Shown here in pieces: positions 13,374-26,682 of a stretch of 64,000 bases of DNA (position 1 is its first letter; each line of letters begins with the position of its first letter). The notes under the pieces are model-generated. The model had not been told where the DNA came from. It saw only the letters and a program-made list of their open reading frames with translations, and did no database searches. The stretch comes from Daphnia carinata (lineage: Eukaryota > Arthropoda > Branchiopoda > Diplostraca > Daphniidae), in assembly GCF_022539665.2 (NCBI RefSeq), contig NC_081336.1, forward strand, positions 2,542,001 through 2,606,000, written 5' to 3'. The translations under genes were made by a program, and so were the position numbers.

Positions 13374-14232
13374 CTGTATACTTAGTTGTAAACCATTACA
13401 AGCAAGAAAAAGAATTATTTCAACAAACGAAATTGTGAATTTCTTACCAACTTAATTCAACGATTTTAATACGGTAAATCATCTCGGTCAACCAACTTTA
13501 CATCCTCTGGAACTCGAGGACATAAAGCTGTTTAATAACCGACGAATAGTAGCAATCAAAGATTTTTATGTAAAGGATATTCAAATGAGCTATAACGTTC
13601 CTTGGACTGCGAAAACGTTATTGCACGTCTTGAGAAAAGGAAAAGTATTCATCCGACTCGGAAATGAATAAGTTGACACCAACTGCGAATGCCTTTTCGA
13701 ACACACGCTAAAGACACAGCCCAGGAAGCCGTTGAAAGATGAAAAAGCGACATCTTTTCTCACTTCTCGGGCAATCGTCACACGCGTGAAAAACGAATAA
13801 AGACAAAAAGAGGATTGTTGCGGTGAACCGTAGCGGTTTTGACTGTTTCAAATTGCCTCCGGCGATGACTGAAAGACGATGCTGCAGCAACGTAAGTGCT
13901 TATGATGATTGTTCCTATTTCCAGCACCAAACACGAGTTAGTATGTATTGCATATGTGTGACTATTAGCAGCTGGCGCTCTGAACGATCTTGCGGGACAA
14001 GCTGTTAAGAAAAAGAAACGCATTTTTCTTTTCCCTAAATCTCCTGTCTTCACAGACGCATAGACTCCCTGCTGATGCGAGGAACGGTTTGAATGCCAAG
14101 TGTAGACCGTACGAGCCTCCAGTTCTGTTCCGTCTTTGCTTACAATTGGTTGGGTCGTGTTTCTGCTGTGTGCGCGTTGCTGATTGGAAAGTGTCAATGT
14201 TTTGACGATTTAAAGTGTTAACTGACGCTCGC
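13374..14232. other. Intergenic, possible 5' UTR exon
   Basis: No convincing coding region. A good donor (AACgtaagtg, exon ending near 13890) suggests a non-coding first exon for the membrane-protein gene downstream. A 139-codon antisense frame at 13778-14197 has no domain and no splice support. Confidence 0.35.
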
Positions 14233-14325
14233 ATGCCAACGGATTATCATGTCGAAACTACCGATCGCAGCCTTCCATCCAACTGGAACAACTCTCTCGA
14301 ATCTATTCGAAGCTCACACCCGTAA
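14233..14325 (+). promoter_or_regulatory. Upstream ORF overlapping the start of the next gene
   Basis: A 30-codon frame starts at an ATG 16 nt upstream of the main ATG at 14249 and runs out of frame past it to a TAA at 14323-14325. If it is in the mature mRNA it would lower translation of the membrane protein unless leaky scanning occurs. Confidence 0.4.
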
Positions 14326-14798
14326 TTCTACTCGACGGCAAGGGGGTAGTATCATAGCCCAAAATAATATCAATCGCACAGCACCGATCATCACACTAGC
14401 CGATAGTAACAACACATCTAGTCCAGTCGTGCTGTGCGTCGATGGTGTTCTACTCTGGTTGCTCATCGCGTGGATCACAGCTGGAACAGCAGCTATCATT
14501 ACACTTATCGTCAAATCCTGTCGCAACAGGTATTCGTTTTTCCTAATGGCTCGGAATTGTATGTAAAAAAAAAAACCAACGATTTTTCAGATGGAAACAC
14601 GAGGAACAAGAAGAGTTTGATTGGGGTGCACTTGAACGATCACAACCGACTAGAAGCCAACAGACTCGATCAACGAGTTGCTCATCGGTTCCGTCAGTGC
14701 GAAATGCTATTCCAGCAACCAAACCATCTGTTCCATCGAGGTTCAATCGACGCGCATCGACACGCCACACCAGTGGGTTTCAAAATAGCTATTTATAA
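14249..14798 (+). CDS. Small single-pass membrane protein, unrecognised
   Basis: I do not recognise this family. Two exons, 14249-14529 and 14591-14798, with phase 2 at both sides of the intron, give 162 aa. There is no signal peptide. Residues 1-60 are Ser/Thr/Asn-rich with N-glycosylation sequons at NST (26), NRT (42) and NNT (54). Residues about 66-88 form one transmembrane helix (GVLLWLLIAWITAGTAAIITLIV). Basic residues SCRNRRWK follow, then a Ser/Arg-rich tail to residue 162. The charge pattern predicts N-terminus outside and tail in the cytosol. The extracellular sequons support that topology. It may be an adaptor-type or stress-related membrane protein, but nothing in the sequence names a role. 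Confidence 0.6.
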
Positions 14799-15379
14799 GT
14801 ATGCTAATTTACCTCAAAATTCACCCAATTTCGGAACAGGCTCAAGACGGACAGAGTTAGAAGATACTAATCGCCGTCACAAATCACGTAGTCGGCGACT
14901 GCAGTCCACAACGGCGTAGGCTTACAAATGGAAGCTAATCCTCATTGCAACAATACTCGTTTAAACTGTTAAGTTATTTATCCACGTCGCCTTAACACTA
15001 CCTACGTCTCAAAGTACAATCAAAGAAAAAAAAATACAAGATGAATAGAGATATTTTAGTTGAAGATTAACCATAAAGACTATCACCATCTATTTCCCAC
15101 GACCGGGATTTGTACAAGTGTATAGTTATTGTACGTCCTTCCAATCCAGTGGCGATTATCTTCTCCGATTGCTAAAGCTTGAAGACTACCATTACCATTA
15201 GGGAGAAAATAACTGGGGAATCAGACGGGAAATAATGAGAGGGAAAGGGGAAGGGAGTGTAGGTTTCATTTCGCGTGGTGATATCCGCCAGTTGACTATA
15301 GCTAGCCGATAAAGGTGCATGTACCCTCTTCCAGAAATATCAGTGATGGGGGACGGGGTGGATTTTCGAGTTCATGGGT
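14799..15379. other. Intergenic between convergent genes
   Basis: This holds the 3' ends of the membrane-protein gene (+) and the aminotransferase (-). A short frame around 14840-14919 follows the stop but is not joined by a usable donor. Nothing else is supported. Confidence 0.5.
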
Positions 15380-17110
<1,731 letters not shown>

Positions 17111-17425
17111 GATGTGCTAAAAAAGGTTTCCCAATTTCACACACCGAAAGTGCACGTCTACAACCCTGGTCTGGCGCCGAATAAAAATTCTGCAAGTTCT
17201 CTTGTTCTGAACTGTTCATTTCCTCTACAGGGATGTCAAATATAGTTACATGTTATATTATTTTTTAAATGTATTTTTATTCAAGTTTTTTATTGTTGGA
17301 ATCTAAATTAAACAATTGTTTAAAAAATTATTATAGTTTATTTGTTCATTTATTTCGCAATCCAACAAATTTGAGATATATACAAATTTGGTGTAACTGT
17401 AATCGCTGTGCATTAGCCTTTGGAA
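17111..17425. promoter_or_regulatory. Shared (bidirectional) promoter region of Got2 and Acinus
   Basis: Only 315 bp separate the two divergent start codons, so both core promoters and 5' UTRs must lie here. It is AT-rich with no clear TATA box at a fitting place, as is common for housekeeping genes. The extent is inferred from the gene positions. Confidence 0.5.
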
Positions 17426-20400
17426 ATGGCGGATAGAAGAGAGCTATGTGTGGACGGGAAACCAATTTCCTCCCTACGCGTCGTTGATCTTAAAGTGGAA
17501 CTTGAAAAAAGGAGTTTGCCGAAATCGGGAAGCAAAAAAGATTTGCTAGAACGACTCAGATTGGTAAGAACATTTTTTGTTATGTCTTAAAATTGATACC
17601 GCCGCTCGGTTCCCATCCCCCACCTCCGGTTTTGTTGTTAGCCCATCCCCCTCGACGCAAACAGACGCTTCAGCGTGTGTCGCTATGGGGGGGGGGGTAC
17701 TGTCATGAAGTAAATCAATATAAAGTTATTAGTTAACTTGCCGTACCTTAATGTTTGTAAATATTTTTCACATGTTCCCTGGTGAAAAATGTTTTGTTTA
17801 CATTTGAGATTCCCATAACTTGTATTTCAGCCAAGGGGTAGTTTTCTGTCATTCACTCACCGAGCTTTCAATCAAATCTAATAAATATAGAAAAGTTACA
17901 AACAGAGTGTTACTACTTCAAGAAATTCACTAACTAACTGTATTATTTTGTCTTTTTCAATAGCACCTTCAATTGGAAGAGGACCGTGAGGCAGCCTTGC
18001 GTGATGAAGAACATGTTCCAAATTTATCGGTTAGTACCCCCCGTTTTCTCTGGCTGATAAACAGCAAATTTTTAAATGCTCTTATTTCATGTTAGCTATG
18101 CAATGAAACAGAAAATGATTTCATTCGAGAATATCTGGCTGCTCAGCAGGCCAGATTTCAAGTACAAAGAGAAGCCAAGAAGCAATATGAAGAAAAGAAG
18201 AGAGAATCAGAAGCAAGCGCAGAAGAAACCACTCAAGATGAAGATGAAGCATCTGATGTTTCCCCCGCCAAAAAATCTCCCAGGAAAGCTATGAGGCCAA
18301 AGTAATTTATTTATGTCCTCTTCATAATTTAAATGCATCACAATCCCAAATTCTTTAAATATTAAAATACTGTGACATCTGATTTTAGGAAAAAGGAGGA
18401 TTCTACATCTACGCCAAAGGCGCATAAATCTTCACTGGACTTCCAGACACCGGATTCAATGCCTTACTCCACGCCACCGCAAGAAAAGCGGGATGAAGAC
18501 GGAGCTAGGCAAGAGAGTGATACTACCGGGGAAGAGGAAGAATGCATGACTCCACAGACTCGCAAACATAAACTGCTAAAATATGTGCAGCAACCCTCAG
18601 CCAGTAAGGATTCGAATCCTGGTAAGTCGGATACCGGACAATTTTCCATTGCAGACCAGGTGGAAAAGTATCAGAGAAGTGGGACGTCGGAGAGACGAGA
18701 TCCGCCGCCTTCTAGTCTCTATGGTGAAGCCATTAATTTGAAAGTGGAAGGCAAAAAGGAGACTTCACCTGTTAAAAGTGAATCTTCCCCTGTTAAAAAA
18801 GAACCTTCCCTGGTAAAGAAAGAAACTTTGCCTGTAAAAACTGAAACTCCTTCGCCGGTTAAGAAAGATGAGAGAGCATTACGTGGTCAAAAGACACGTA
18901 GCGTCAAAGCACCACCGGAGGAAGTTTCTGATGAGGAGGAAGATGGAGAAGAAAAGAGAGGTTTTCCCCGTCTTGTCGAAGTGTGGTCAGAAAAAGAAAG
19001 AGAAGAAGCAGCTGCCGCTTCAGCTGGAAAATCTGTAGTACAAAAGTCGGAAAAACTTACAGAAGACATTGAATCAATGGATACCAAAGAGGATGGGATC
19101 AAACCCCATGTTATTAATGTGAGTTCCTCTGAAGAGTGTAAAAAAGAAATTCCGACAGATACAGCACCGTGCGAAACAGATCCTTTAGAGGATACCCCCA
19201 CTGTGACTGCCGCACAAACAGTTTGCGTAAAAGATGAAGCAAAACCGGTTAAAAATGAAAGTGAAGCAGAAACACCACCAACAGAAGTAGCTGTCGCGAA
19301 AAAAGATCAGGAAAAATCCGAAGACATGATAGTTGACTTCAAAGCAGATGATGCGGTAGATATGACCAAGGAAACCGAGATAGTCGAGGAAAGTAAAATT
19401 CCAGAACAGACGGTTATAGAAAACAAAATAGAAGACGCGACAACAGAGGAACTTGCTAAACCTACGACAGTTGATGTGGCTGAAACCGAACCTGTTGTTC
19501 AAAGTGAACCTGCCGCCGTCGTTGTTGAATCGGCTTCTTCTCCCGCTGTTGATGAGTCGGCGTCTGTTCCAGCTATTGTTGAATCACCTTCTGTTCCCGC
19601 TGTTGTTGAATCAGCGTCTGTCCCAGACGTTGTTGAATCTGCATCAGGCCCCAATATCGTTGAAAATCCTGAAGAAACGGTGTTGCCTGTCACAGTGGAA
19701 CAACCGGTTGTAGATCCCGTATCTGCAGAAAAATCAAATGTCAACTCGGAAAACCCCGTTGAAGATACCCCTACTAGTGAATTGGAACCAGAGACCAAAG
19801 TGATGTCAGCTGATGACCCAGAATCTGTGAAAAATAATGAGACCGAAGTGAATAAGACTGACGACGTCAGCAATCCAAAGGATTCGGAGAAGGACAACAT
19901 CGACTCGTCATCAGATAAGGTAATAATGATCATTTGAAGGTTATTCTTTAATTTTGGTAGATATCCTAGAAAAAAGATAATAATTTACTTTAATTAACGA
20001 GAAATTCATTATGTGCTTCAGCAGTCTTTTTCAAATATCGATTCCTCTTTTTATTGCCATTGATTTTCAACACCTGGCAACGCCGTTCTCGGTTAACGGG
20101 GGAGGGTAGAGAATTAGCAGAATAAAACTTTGCTGTCGTCACAGCCAAAGAATCGGGGCTAAAGCTACTAATAGAGCTGTTGCGTATTAACTTTTGACTT
20201 TCGTGAAGCTTCCCTTTTATTTGAACTTGTACGCACAATCGATAGCCTTGCACGTTCATTGACGCCTCTTCCGTTTTTTGCCACTTACCGTGACCTTAGG
20301 GCGTTTTGCAAGCGTCAGCCACGTGTGTAGTATGGCGCTGTAAAATGTAGTGAAGTTTCATGCAGTTATTCCATACCTGTTATTTTTAGGTTGAAACCAC

Positions 20401-22209
20401 AATGGCTGTCGAGAACGAATCGCCATCGTTGATCAAGTCTGATGCATGTGAAGAACCTGTCACTAAAGTAGATGCTGGTGCTGAAGAACAACCTACTGAG
20501 GAAAATGAAGAAGATGAACTTCAGATGGATACCACAGAAACAATTGATGATAGTTTGAAGCTTACAGCAGGTGAAAGTGAAGATGTAGCAGATAATTGTG
20601 AACAGAGAAATAGAAAATCAAGGTAATGATTTTACTTACCAATATTTGAATAGCAGAAGTGATTTTTTGTTGTTGTTGCAAACATCCAGTTCCAAATCTC
20701 CCAGTCCTAGACAAAGTAGTCAAGAAACGGAGATAAACAGAAAAAGACGTAGCTCATCACCTCACGATAAGAAGCAGCAATGTGAAACAGCACCCCAAAA
20801 TGAAACCACAAAAGGAGAAACAGTTAGAAAATGGAAGATCAGGAAACACCTTCCTAGTGCTGAAGCAGACACTACAGACACTGAAGCTCCCAAGAAACGA
20901 AGATGGGGAACTAGCCAGCTTCTACCTACAAAGAAGCCTGCCTTGGTTATTTCCACTGATTCTCTCAAGGTACTGCAAATACAATCTTCAATATGATTGC
21001 ATGAGCATTAAAAGGAAAAATTGCTTTTTAGACACTTGTGCCAGATGCTAAACCTCTGTCAGCTGAAGAAGTACGGCTTGGTAGCCCCAACTTCCAACCA
21101 TCAGTGAAGCACACTGTTAACCATACACCAGAAAGTGAAGACCACCAAGTACCGGCTGCCGACAAGATTGCTAAAGTGGAGAATGTAAGACGCGTAGCGG
21201 TAGAGATGGCGGTCGAAGCGTTCGCACCAGCTAAACCTGAGGTTGTTATGGCTGCTGCTGCCCCCTTACTGGAAGCTACCAGCCCAGCTCAGCAACCTCG
21301 CTCGTCCGTCCTTAATGTCTCCAACTTGGTCAGACCGTTCACGATTAATCAGCTGAAGGAGTTGCTTGCTCGTACCGGACACCTTGTCGAGGGGAAGTTT
21401 TGGATTGATAGAGTGAAATCATCGTGTTTAGTCCAGGTAAGCTTTCAAAGTGTTATTTTAAAGCCTATTGAAATTTAATTTTCCCTTGCCGTTTTCAGTA
21501 TGCAACAGAAGACGAAGCTGAGGAAACTCGAGCAGCCTTACATGGAATTCATTGGCCGACATCTAATCCCAAAACCCTTGTAGTTGACTACTCAACGCTT
21601 GAAGATTTAGAGAATCGCATGTCGGGCAAAGAAACAACCAACCCACCCGTGGCGAAAATTGAACCTATTATGCGAACGGCTACAGCAACTGTTCACCCTC
21701 TCGAAACAAAGCGAGACAAAGCTGAAAAAGTGCGTGAATGGGATCTAGGCAAAACAGGCGACCAAGGGTACGAAAAAGAGCAAGCTATTAAAGGAGCACA
21801 TCATATTGGCGAAGACGAAGAAGTTAAACCCAAAGACGAAACGCCTGCGAAACTGTTGGATGATTTATTCCGCAAGACAAAGGCGACCCCCTTCATTTAT
21901 TGGTTACCTTTGACAGCCAGTCAGATCGCAGAAAAGGAGGAAATGCGCCGCCAAAGGCTTGCAGAAAGAGAAACGCGTTTGAAAGAGGTTCAGCAACGCA
22001 GAGACGAAGAACTGCAGCAGAGACAGCGTGAGAGAGAAAAGCAGCGTGAAAACGAGCGCGAAAGGCAGCGCGCACGTGAAAAGGAACGCGAGAAAGAACG
22101 CCAACGCTCTCGTAAACGCAGCCGTTCCTCGTCCAGCAGCTCTTCGAGTTCTACCTCTGCGAGTCCAAACAAGAGAAGGAACAGCAAAACGCCTCCGCGC
22201 AAGAGATAA
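17426..22209 (+). CDS. Acn: Apoptotic chromatin condensation inducer Acinus
   Basis: Nuclear RNA-processing factor of the ASAP complex (with RNPS1 and SAP18), attached to the exon junction complex. Exons: 17426-17563, 17964-18029, 18096-18301, 18389-19919, 20390-20622, 20690-20969, 21032-21436, 21499-22209, giving 1189 aa. Exon 1 holds the SAP DNA-binding motif ([20 protein letters not shown]). Exon 4 is a long acidic, disordered region with two repeat runs, a (S/T)PVKxE type near 18762-18870 and a VVES(A/P)S type near 19500-19660. Exons 7-8 carry an RRM-like domain ([20 protein letters not shown]). They then give the RNPS1/SAP18-binding motif [20 protein letters not shown] and an RE/RS-rich tail. 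Exon 5 begins VETTMAVEN; the ATG there might be used by a short isoform, since vertebrate Acinus has such forms. Confidence 0.95.
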
Positions 22210-22255
22210 GAGATGACATGTATAACAATCCTCAGTCACTACACTGATTGGTTCG

Positions 22256-22627
22256 ATGGAAGAAGCACGTTTGACGGAACCAATCAGCAGCAAGATGACT
22301 ACATCTACTCTTGAATTGGGAGACGAGTTCTCTAATTGTACGTGGAAGAAAACACCTTGTTCTTTTTTAATTAAAAATTTAGAACTTACGGAAGATACCT
22401 TTTTTCCTGACTTCCTTCACTTTTTTTTAATCCTTGTATACCTGCCACGTTTAATCGTATCCCATTCCCATCCTTCCCTTCCCAACCTATTTGTTTCCTT
22501 TCTCTTTCTCACTACCACCTTTTGGATAATCCGTTTGTTTGCAGGTCTGTCGAAGCGAGCCATCCAATCTAAATTTTCTGAACGGGAATTTTATATCTTT
22601 CAGCAGCCGTTCAACTTGTGTGTGTAA
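22256..22627 (+). CDS. Possible small two-exon ORF or alternative 3' end after Acinus
   Basis: An ATG frame 47 nt after the Acinus stop can be spliced, 22256-22337 to 22545-22627, using gtacgt and a strong pyrimidine-rich acceptor, to give 54 aa. A second frame, open 22582-22830, overlaps it and encodes about 80 residues including IFNEDRRLIGEKAEDITNLT. No domain is recognised. It may be 3' UTR of Acinus, an alternative terminal exon, or a separate short gene. Confidence 0.25.
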   Translation: MEEARLTEPISSKMTTSTLELGDEFSNCTWKKTPCSFLIKNLELTEDTFFPDFLHFFLILVYLPRLIVSHSHPSLPNLFVSFLFLTTTFWIIRLFAGLSKRAIQSKFSEREFYIFQQPFNLCV

Positions 22628-23066
22628 AACCCCTCATTTTCAACGAGGATCGGCGATTGATTGGGGAAAAAGCAGAAGATATCACAAACTTAACAGAAAG
22701 AACCTATGCGAAGAATTGCTTTAGCTTGAACATGGACATGGAAAAGTACCTTGATACGTTGTCACCAGGTTGCAATCTGGTTTCAGCCGTCACTTATGAC
22801 ACATTCAACCCAAATGTTGTTACGGGTTGAATAATGCTTGTTTATCCTCCTCTCTGTAATTGTCAGATTCACACCATAAGCTGGACTCCTAATTACAAAA
22901 TGTGGTTCGATTGGCTGGCGTACAAAATTCCAACCGCTTGAAAAGGCATCCTATTGTATTACGTAAATACAAAGTAATGAACTCTATTAATTTGGTAATT
23001 ATTTGTTAACCTTTATTTCGAACACAGCCAATTGGCAATTGAGTTTCTCCAGCAAATTTAGAAACA

Positions 23067-24740
23067 TCAGTGTTTCTTTTTACGAAATTCGGCCGGGTTT
23101 CGTCGATTCCTAAAGTTATTCGAAGACCGACCCGTTCGTCCAAGTTGAGCTGCACGCGAATAAACATCGTTGATAGCAAATGGGGAATTTCCTACATAAA
23201 AATGTTCCATGTAAAATTCAAAATCGAGATGATCAGAAAATTCTGCCACTAACCTGCAATGTAATCAGGATCTAGCGCATTCGTTTTGGTACGGCCCAAA
23301 CGAGAAGCTCGCTGTTGAGCTTCTCGTTGATCTTCAACAAGGATCGGATTGCACGCGTGTTTGCCTCCTTTTGGCGTCGGCAATGAAAACTTTAACAAAC
23401 AAGTTCAAATTAACAGAGATAAAACCGAATCAATAAACACTTCATACTTTCTTGCCACGAGCCGTAAGCTTCTTTCTGCTAGAAATGTGAATTTGCAACG
23501 TACCGTCTTCATTTAAACTAACGGCCACCTTTTTCAGTGTCTGGTTTCCGCATTTTGGGCAAAAAACTGAATAAACATACAACGATACACAAATTAACTG
23601 TTCACAGTGGGAGTGATTTGATAATACCTTTAGTTACGTTGCTTGTCGTCCGGAAACATGCATAACAACGAAGAATATAAGTTCGTGCTTCGTGAATCAA
23701 GCGACCCTCAAGCGAGACTACATGCAGGCCCATTTGCATCAAGACGTTCTAAAAGAATATGAATTAATGTTAAGTCACACTGACCTGAATTTCAATCTTC
23801 ATTAATAACCTTACCTGCATGGCAAAGTCTGTTGTCAAGCATGCAACATCAAGTTGGACGGTTTCAGTATTTCCCACCATACTGTGCTTCACTTGCTGAA
23901 TATTTCCAGGGGTAATCCAACCACCGTCATCATCTTCTTCATCATTTGCTTCTTCATCATCAACTGTGTCACCATTTTCCTCATCACTATAGTCATCTTC
24001 ACTGTTATATCCTTCTTCCTCTTCCTCCTCACGGCCAGAATCATTGCTTGTGCCTTCGGTGGCAACCTCCTGTTTTGCTGGCTGCATCTCTTCTTTGCTG
24101 GCATTAGGTTCGACTGCTACTTCTGCCAATTTCTCTGACAGCTTTTCTATCTCACTTTCTGATTTGGCTCCAGACTTTGGCATGTAAAAGCCAGCCAATG
24201 TTTCAACTTTTTCAGGACCAGGGGGTCTAGGACCCACAACTATTGTTTTTTTAATAGTTGGTTCACTTTTCAGGTGTTCACAGCCGTTCGCTTCTACCTC
24301 CAATTGGTATGTCAATGCCAAGACTTTCATGTCTGTAGCTGACAAACTAGCATAATCACCAGTTTTTTTTGCAAATTCAGTCACTGAAATTGTTTCATAT
24401 AACTTATTAATGGTGAAAAAAACAACTTTAAAACCAACAAATAATTACCTTTCACAATGGCATCTGGTGAAGGCTCCATCATTTTTATTTCATATGGTAG
24501 AACTCTGAGTCGCTGTTTTGTAGCCTGGTCTCTAATTTCATCAACTACATCTCTGACTGTATATACAACTTCAGCGATATCCTGCACGTTTAGAAATGAA
24601 ATGATTACAAAAACGCTCTGTTACCCAGCACTAGTCCGAGTCATTGTCTTTCGTCAACTTTTAACACTTACCTGCATTTGTGCATTTCTGATGAAAGCTG
24701 CCGAATCCGCAACCAGTTTGCTAATCTTTTTCTCCTTCAT
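23067..24740 (-). CDS. Nob1: RNA-binding protein NOB1 (20S pre-rRNA endonuclease)
   Basis: PIN-domain nuclease that cuts site D of 20S pre-rRNA in late 40S ribosome maturation. Exons: 24740-24672, 24581-24449, 24383-23815, 23748-23628, 23566-23448, 23389-23254, 23191-23067, giving 423 aa with all phases agreeing. The N-terminal PIN domain contains VADSAAF, EIRDQATKQRL and KKTGDYASLSATD, as in the family. An acidic Glu/Asp stretch follows, then GGWITPGNIQQ and CLTTDFAMQNVLMQMGL. The zinc ribbon has CYAC and CPKC pairs, followed by SLPTPKGGKHACNP and a basic tail ending FRKKKH. The length matches the family (human about 412). Confidence 0.96.
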
Positions 24741-25011
24741 GGCAAGGTAAAATTTTACTAACACAATTAATCAAGTGGCGATGAACGAAACGATGTTTTT
24801 TCCTGTACTTCTGCACCTACACTCACTGACCACTGCTGCACGTGTGCTGTTTTGGTCGTGACTGATGGAAACTGCTTAGACTAACCTTTAAGTATGACGT
24901 CGAAACTGGTGTTCCACTGTACTGGAACAATGGAAAAATTTGCTGAAAAAAAGGTTGTTCCCTAACGCAACTAGCTTAACTTGTAGAAATTTTCCCTTAC
25001 GTACGTACCAC

Positions 25012-25167
25012 CCTTTTCTTCAAATTTCGGAGCTTCGCAATTTTCTCGCTTTGAACAGGAGCCATTTCTTCAGTTAATTCCGTTTTGATCGCTGATCGAT
25101 CTTCCATCGGCTCCGCCAATTTCATTTCCTGTTCGGCTTCCTGCTCGTCCGGATCGGATTTTTGTTC
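25012..25167 (-). pseudogene. Orphan exon-like fragment
   Basis: A 52-codon open block on the minus strand is bounded by an acceptor (gttag at its upstream edge) and a weak donor (AGG followed by gtggta). It encodes a charged peptide beginning EQKSDPDEQEAEQEMKLAEP and ending KIAKLRNLKKR. The composition is coding-like, but no partner exons are found nearby. The flanks share short repeated motifs (acgtacgtacc and ttccctaacgca), suggesting a duplicated and partly decayed segment. It could also be an exon of an unrecognised gene. Confidence 0.3.
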
Positions 25168-26682
25168 CTAACGTCTGGAACTCAGATTCTTTTTCCTTGA
25201 CGTACGTACCTAGCTGTAATCCAACCTTTTCCCTAACGCACCTACCTCAACTTGTGCGGACCTTTATGTACTATAGAGGTTACTGTTCGCAGCATGTATT
25301 CCCAAATGCCCACCGTATGGCAGATGGTCCACAATTTATGTGGCACAATCACGACTTGACCTTTTTAAGACGTGACACCTCTATAGGGAGTGGTCGACAC
25401 CGCCTATTCCTACCACTCCAATGATGATACGTCAGTAGCATCCCTTTAATACACGAAGTTAACTGCCCAATTCTCGATGCTGCAAGCTTTGCCATTTTTC
25501 CACACATATTCGTTCATTAACTTAAACCTGTGGACAAAATTCACAAAATAAACAATGAACTATGTAGTCAATGTGATTCTTGTAAAAATAGAACATTTTT
25601 TTTCTTTGAAGTTAAATCATGCAAATAAAACGAATGTGTGGCACAACAGTGCAGTTTACTACAGGGACCATCTAAAGGTGGTCTGCCTTATTTCAGTATT
25701 AACCTATGTTATTCTATATTCTATGGGAAAATTTAGACAAACAAATTTTTAACTTTGTTTTAAAGCAGTAACTTCGGCAAATTGAAGCTAAAGAGATTAT
25801 TAACTTACACAATGGAATCTTTGGGCTTCTTGGCAGTTTGTCGGACACCTGTCTTAATGATAACAAAGCTTTTGCCCAGCTGTTAGGAGCTCATTCACAG
25901 CTACAGTACATCCTGAAAATAGATTCTAGGCTTACGTAACACCCAAGTGGGAATGAACATTACGGACTCATTCTCGAGATGCCGGATAATATCCTTCGAT
26001 CGCAATCGGAACAATAGCAGACGAACACCTCCCATTTCTGCCGTCAGATAAGTTGAGCGGAAATTACTTTTCATGTGCGTGTTGACAAGTTTTGCTTACG
26101 CAACAGCTGAACAATAGCCGTGACGTAGCTTGATTATACTTCCTCTTGATCCATCACTCGAACAAACTTTCATTGATATAGAAGAAAACGAAAGTGAGTC
26201 ACGTAATACCATTTGTTGAGAAAGAACTTGTGATCTTCAGTTGCTTCTTGTACAGCGAATCGATTAGACGTGGTAACGTCAATCTTTCTCCAAAAGATGA
26301 GACGGCTTAGTTCTGCTCACCACATTTTACCTTATTTTTTTTTTTACTAAATACAATAGTTTCTTTAAGAATAGACAAGCTAATAAACTAACCAATAGGC
26401 TTATGATCGTCAGTCACCATCCGCTCTAAATCCTTCTGCGTCTTTCGGTTGAACCCTTCAATTTTTACCGATAGAAGCATCCCACTTTAGCCTACGTCAG
26501 GTAGACGTATAAGTTGTGGCATGAATTGACTTTTGTATTGGGGGGCGGGGAATGGTAAAACCTGCCAAGCTTGCAAAGTTAATCGACATTACATGTTATG
26601 TGCGTTAAATTGTTTAAAAAGCTTTCGGAGAAATCCTATTCATTAATGAGTGGCAACTGACATGGTTTTTTCTTCTGGCAGC
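25168..26682. other. Intergenic
   Basis: No coding region is supported between the orphan exon and the first CUB gene. A 10-bp inverted repeat pair is listed separately. Confidence 0.45.
25271..25386. repeat. 116-bp segment with 10-bp terminal inverted repeats
   Basis: ctatagaggt (25271-25280) is the reverse complement of acctctatag (25377-25386). The spacing would fit a tiny foldback or MITE-like element, but no target-site duplication is visible, so chance is possible. Confidence 0.3.

Noticed and set aside
13778-14197. 139-codon minus-strand frame
   Set aside because: No domain, no splice support, and a run of aromatic and basic residues typical of a chance frame.
19990-20259. 89-codon antisense frame inside the large Acinus intron
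   Set aside because: No domain or splice sites; the intron is better explained as regulatory or plain intron.
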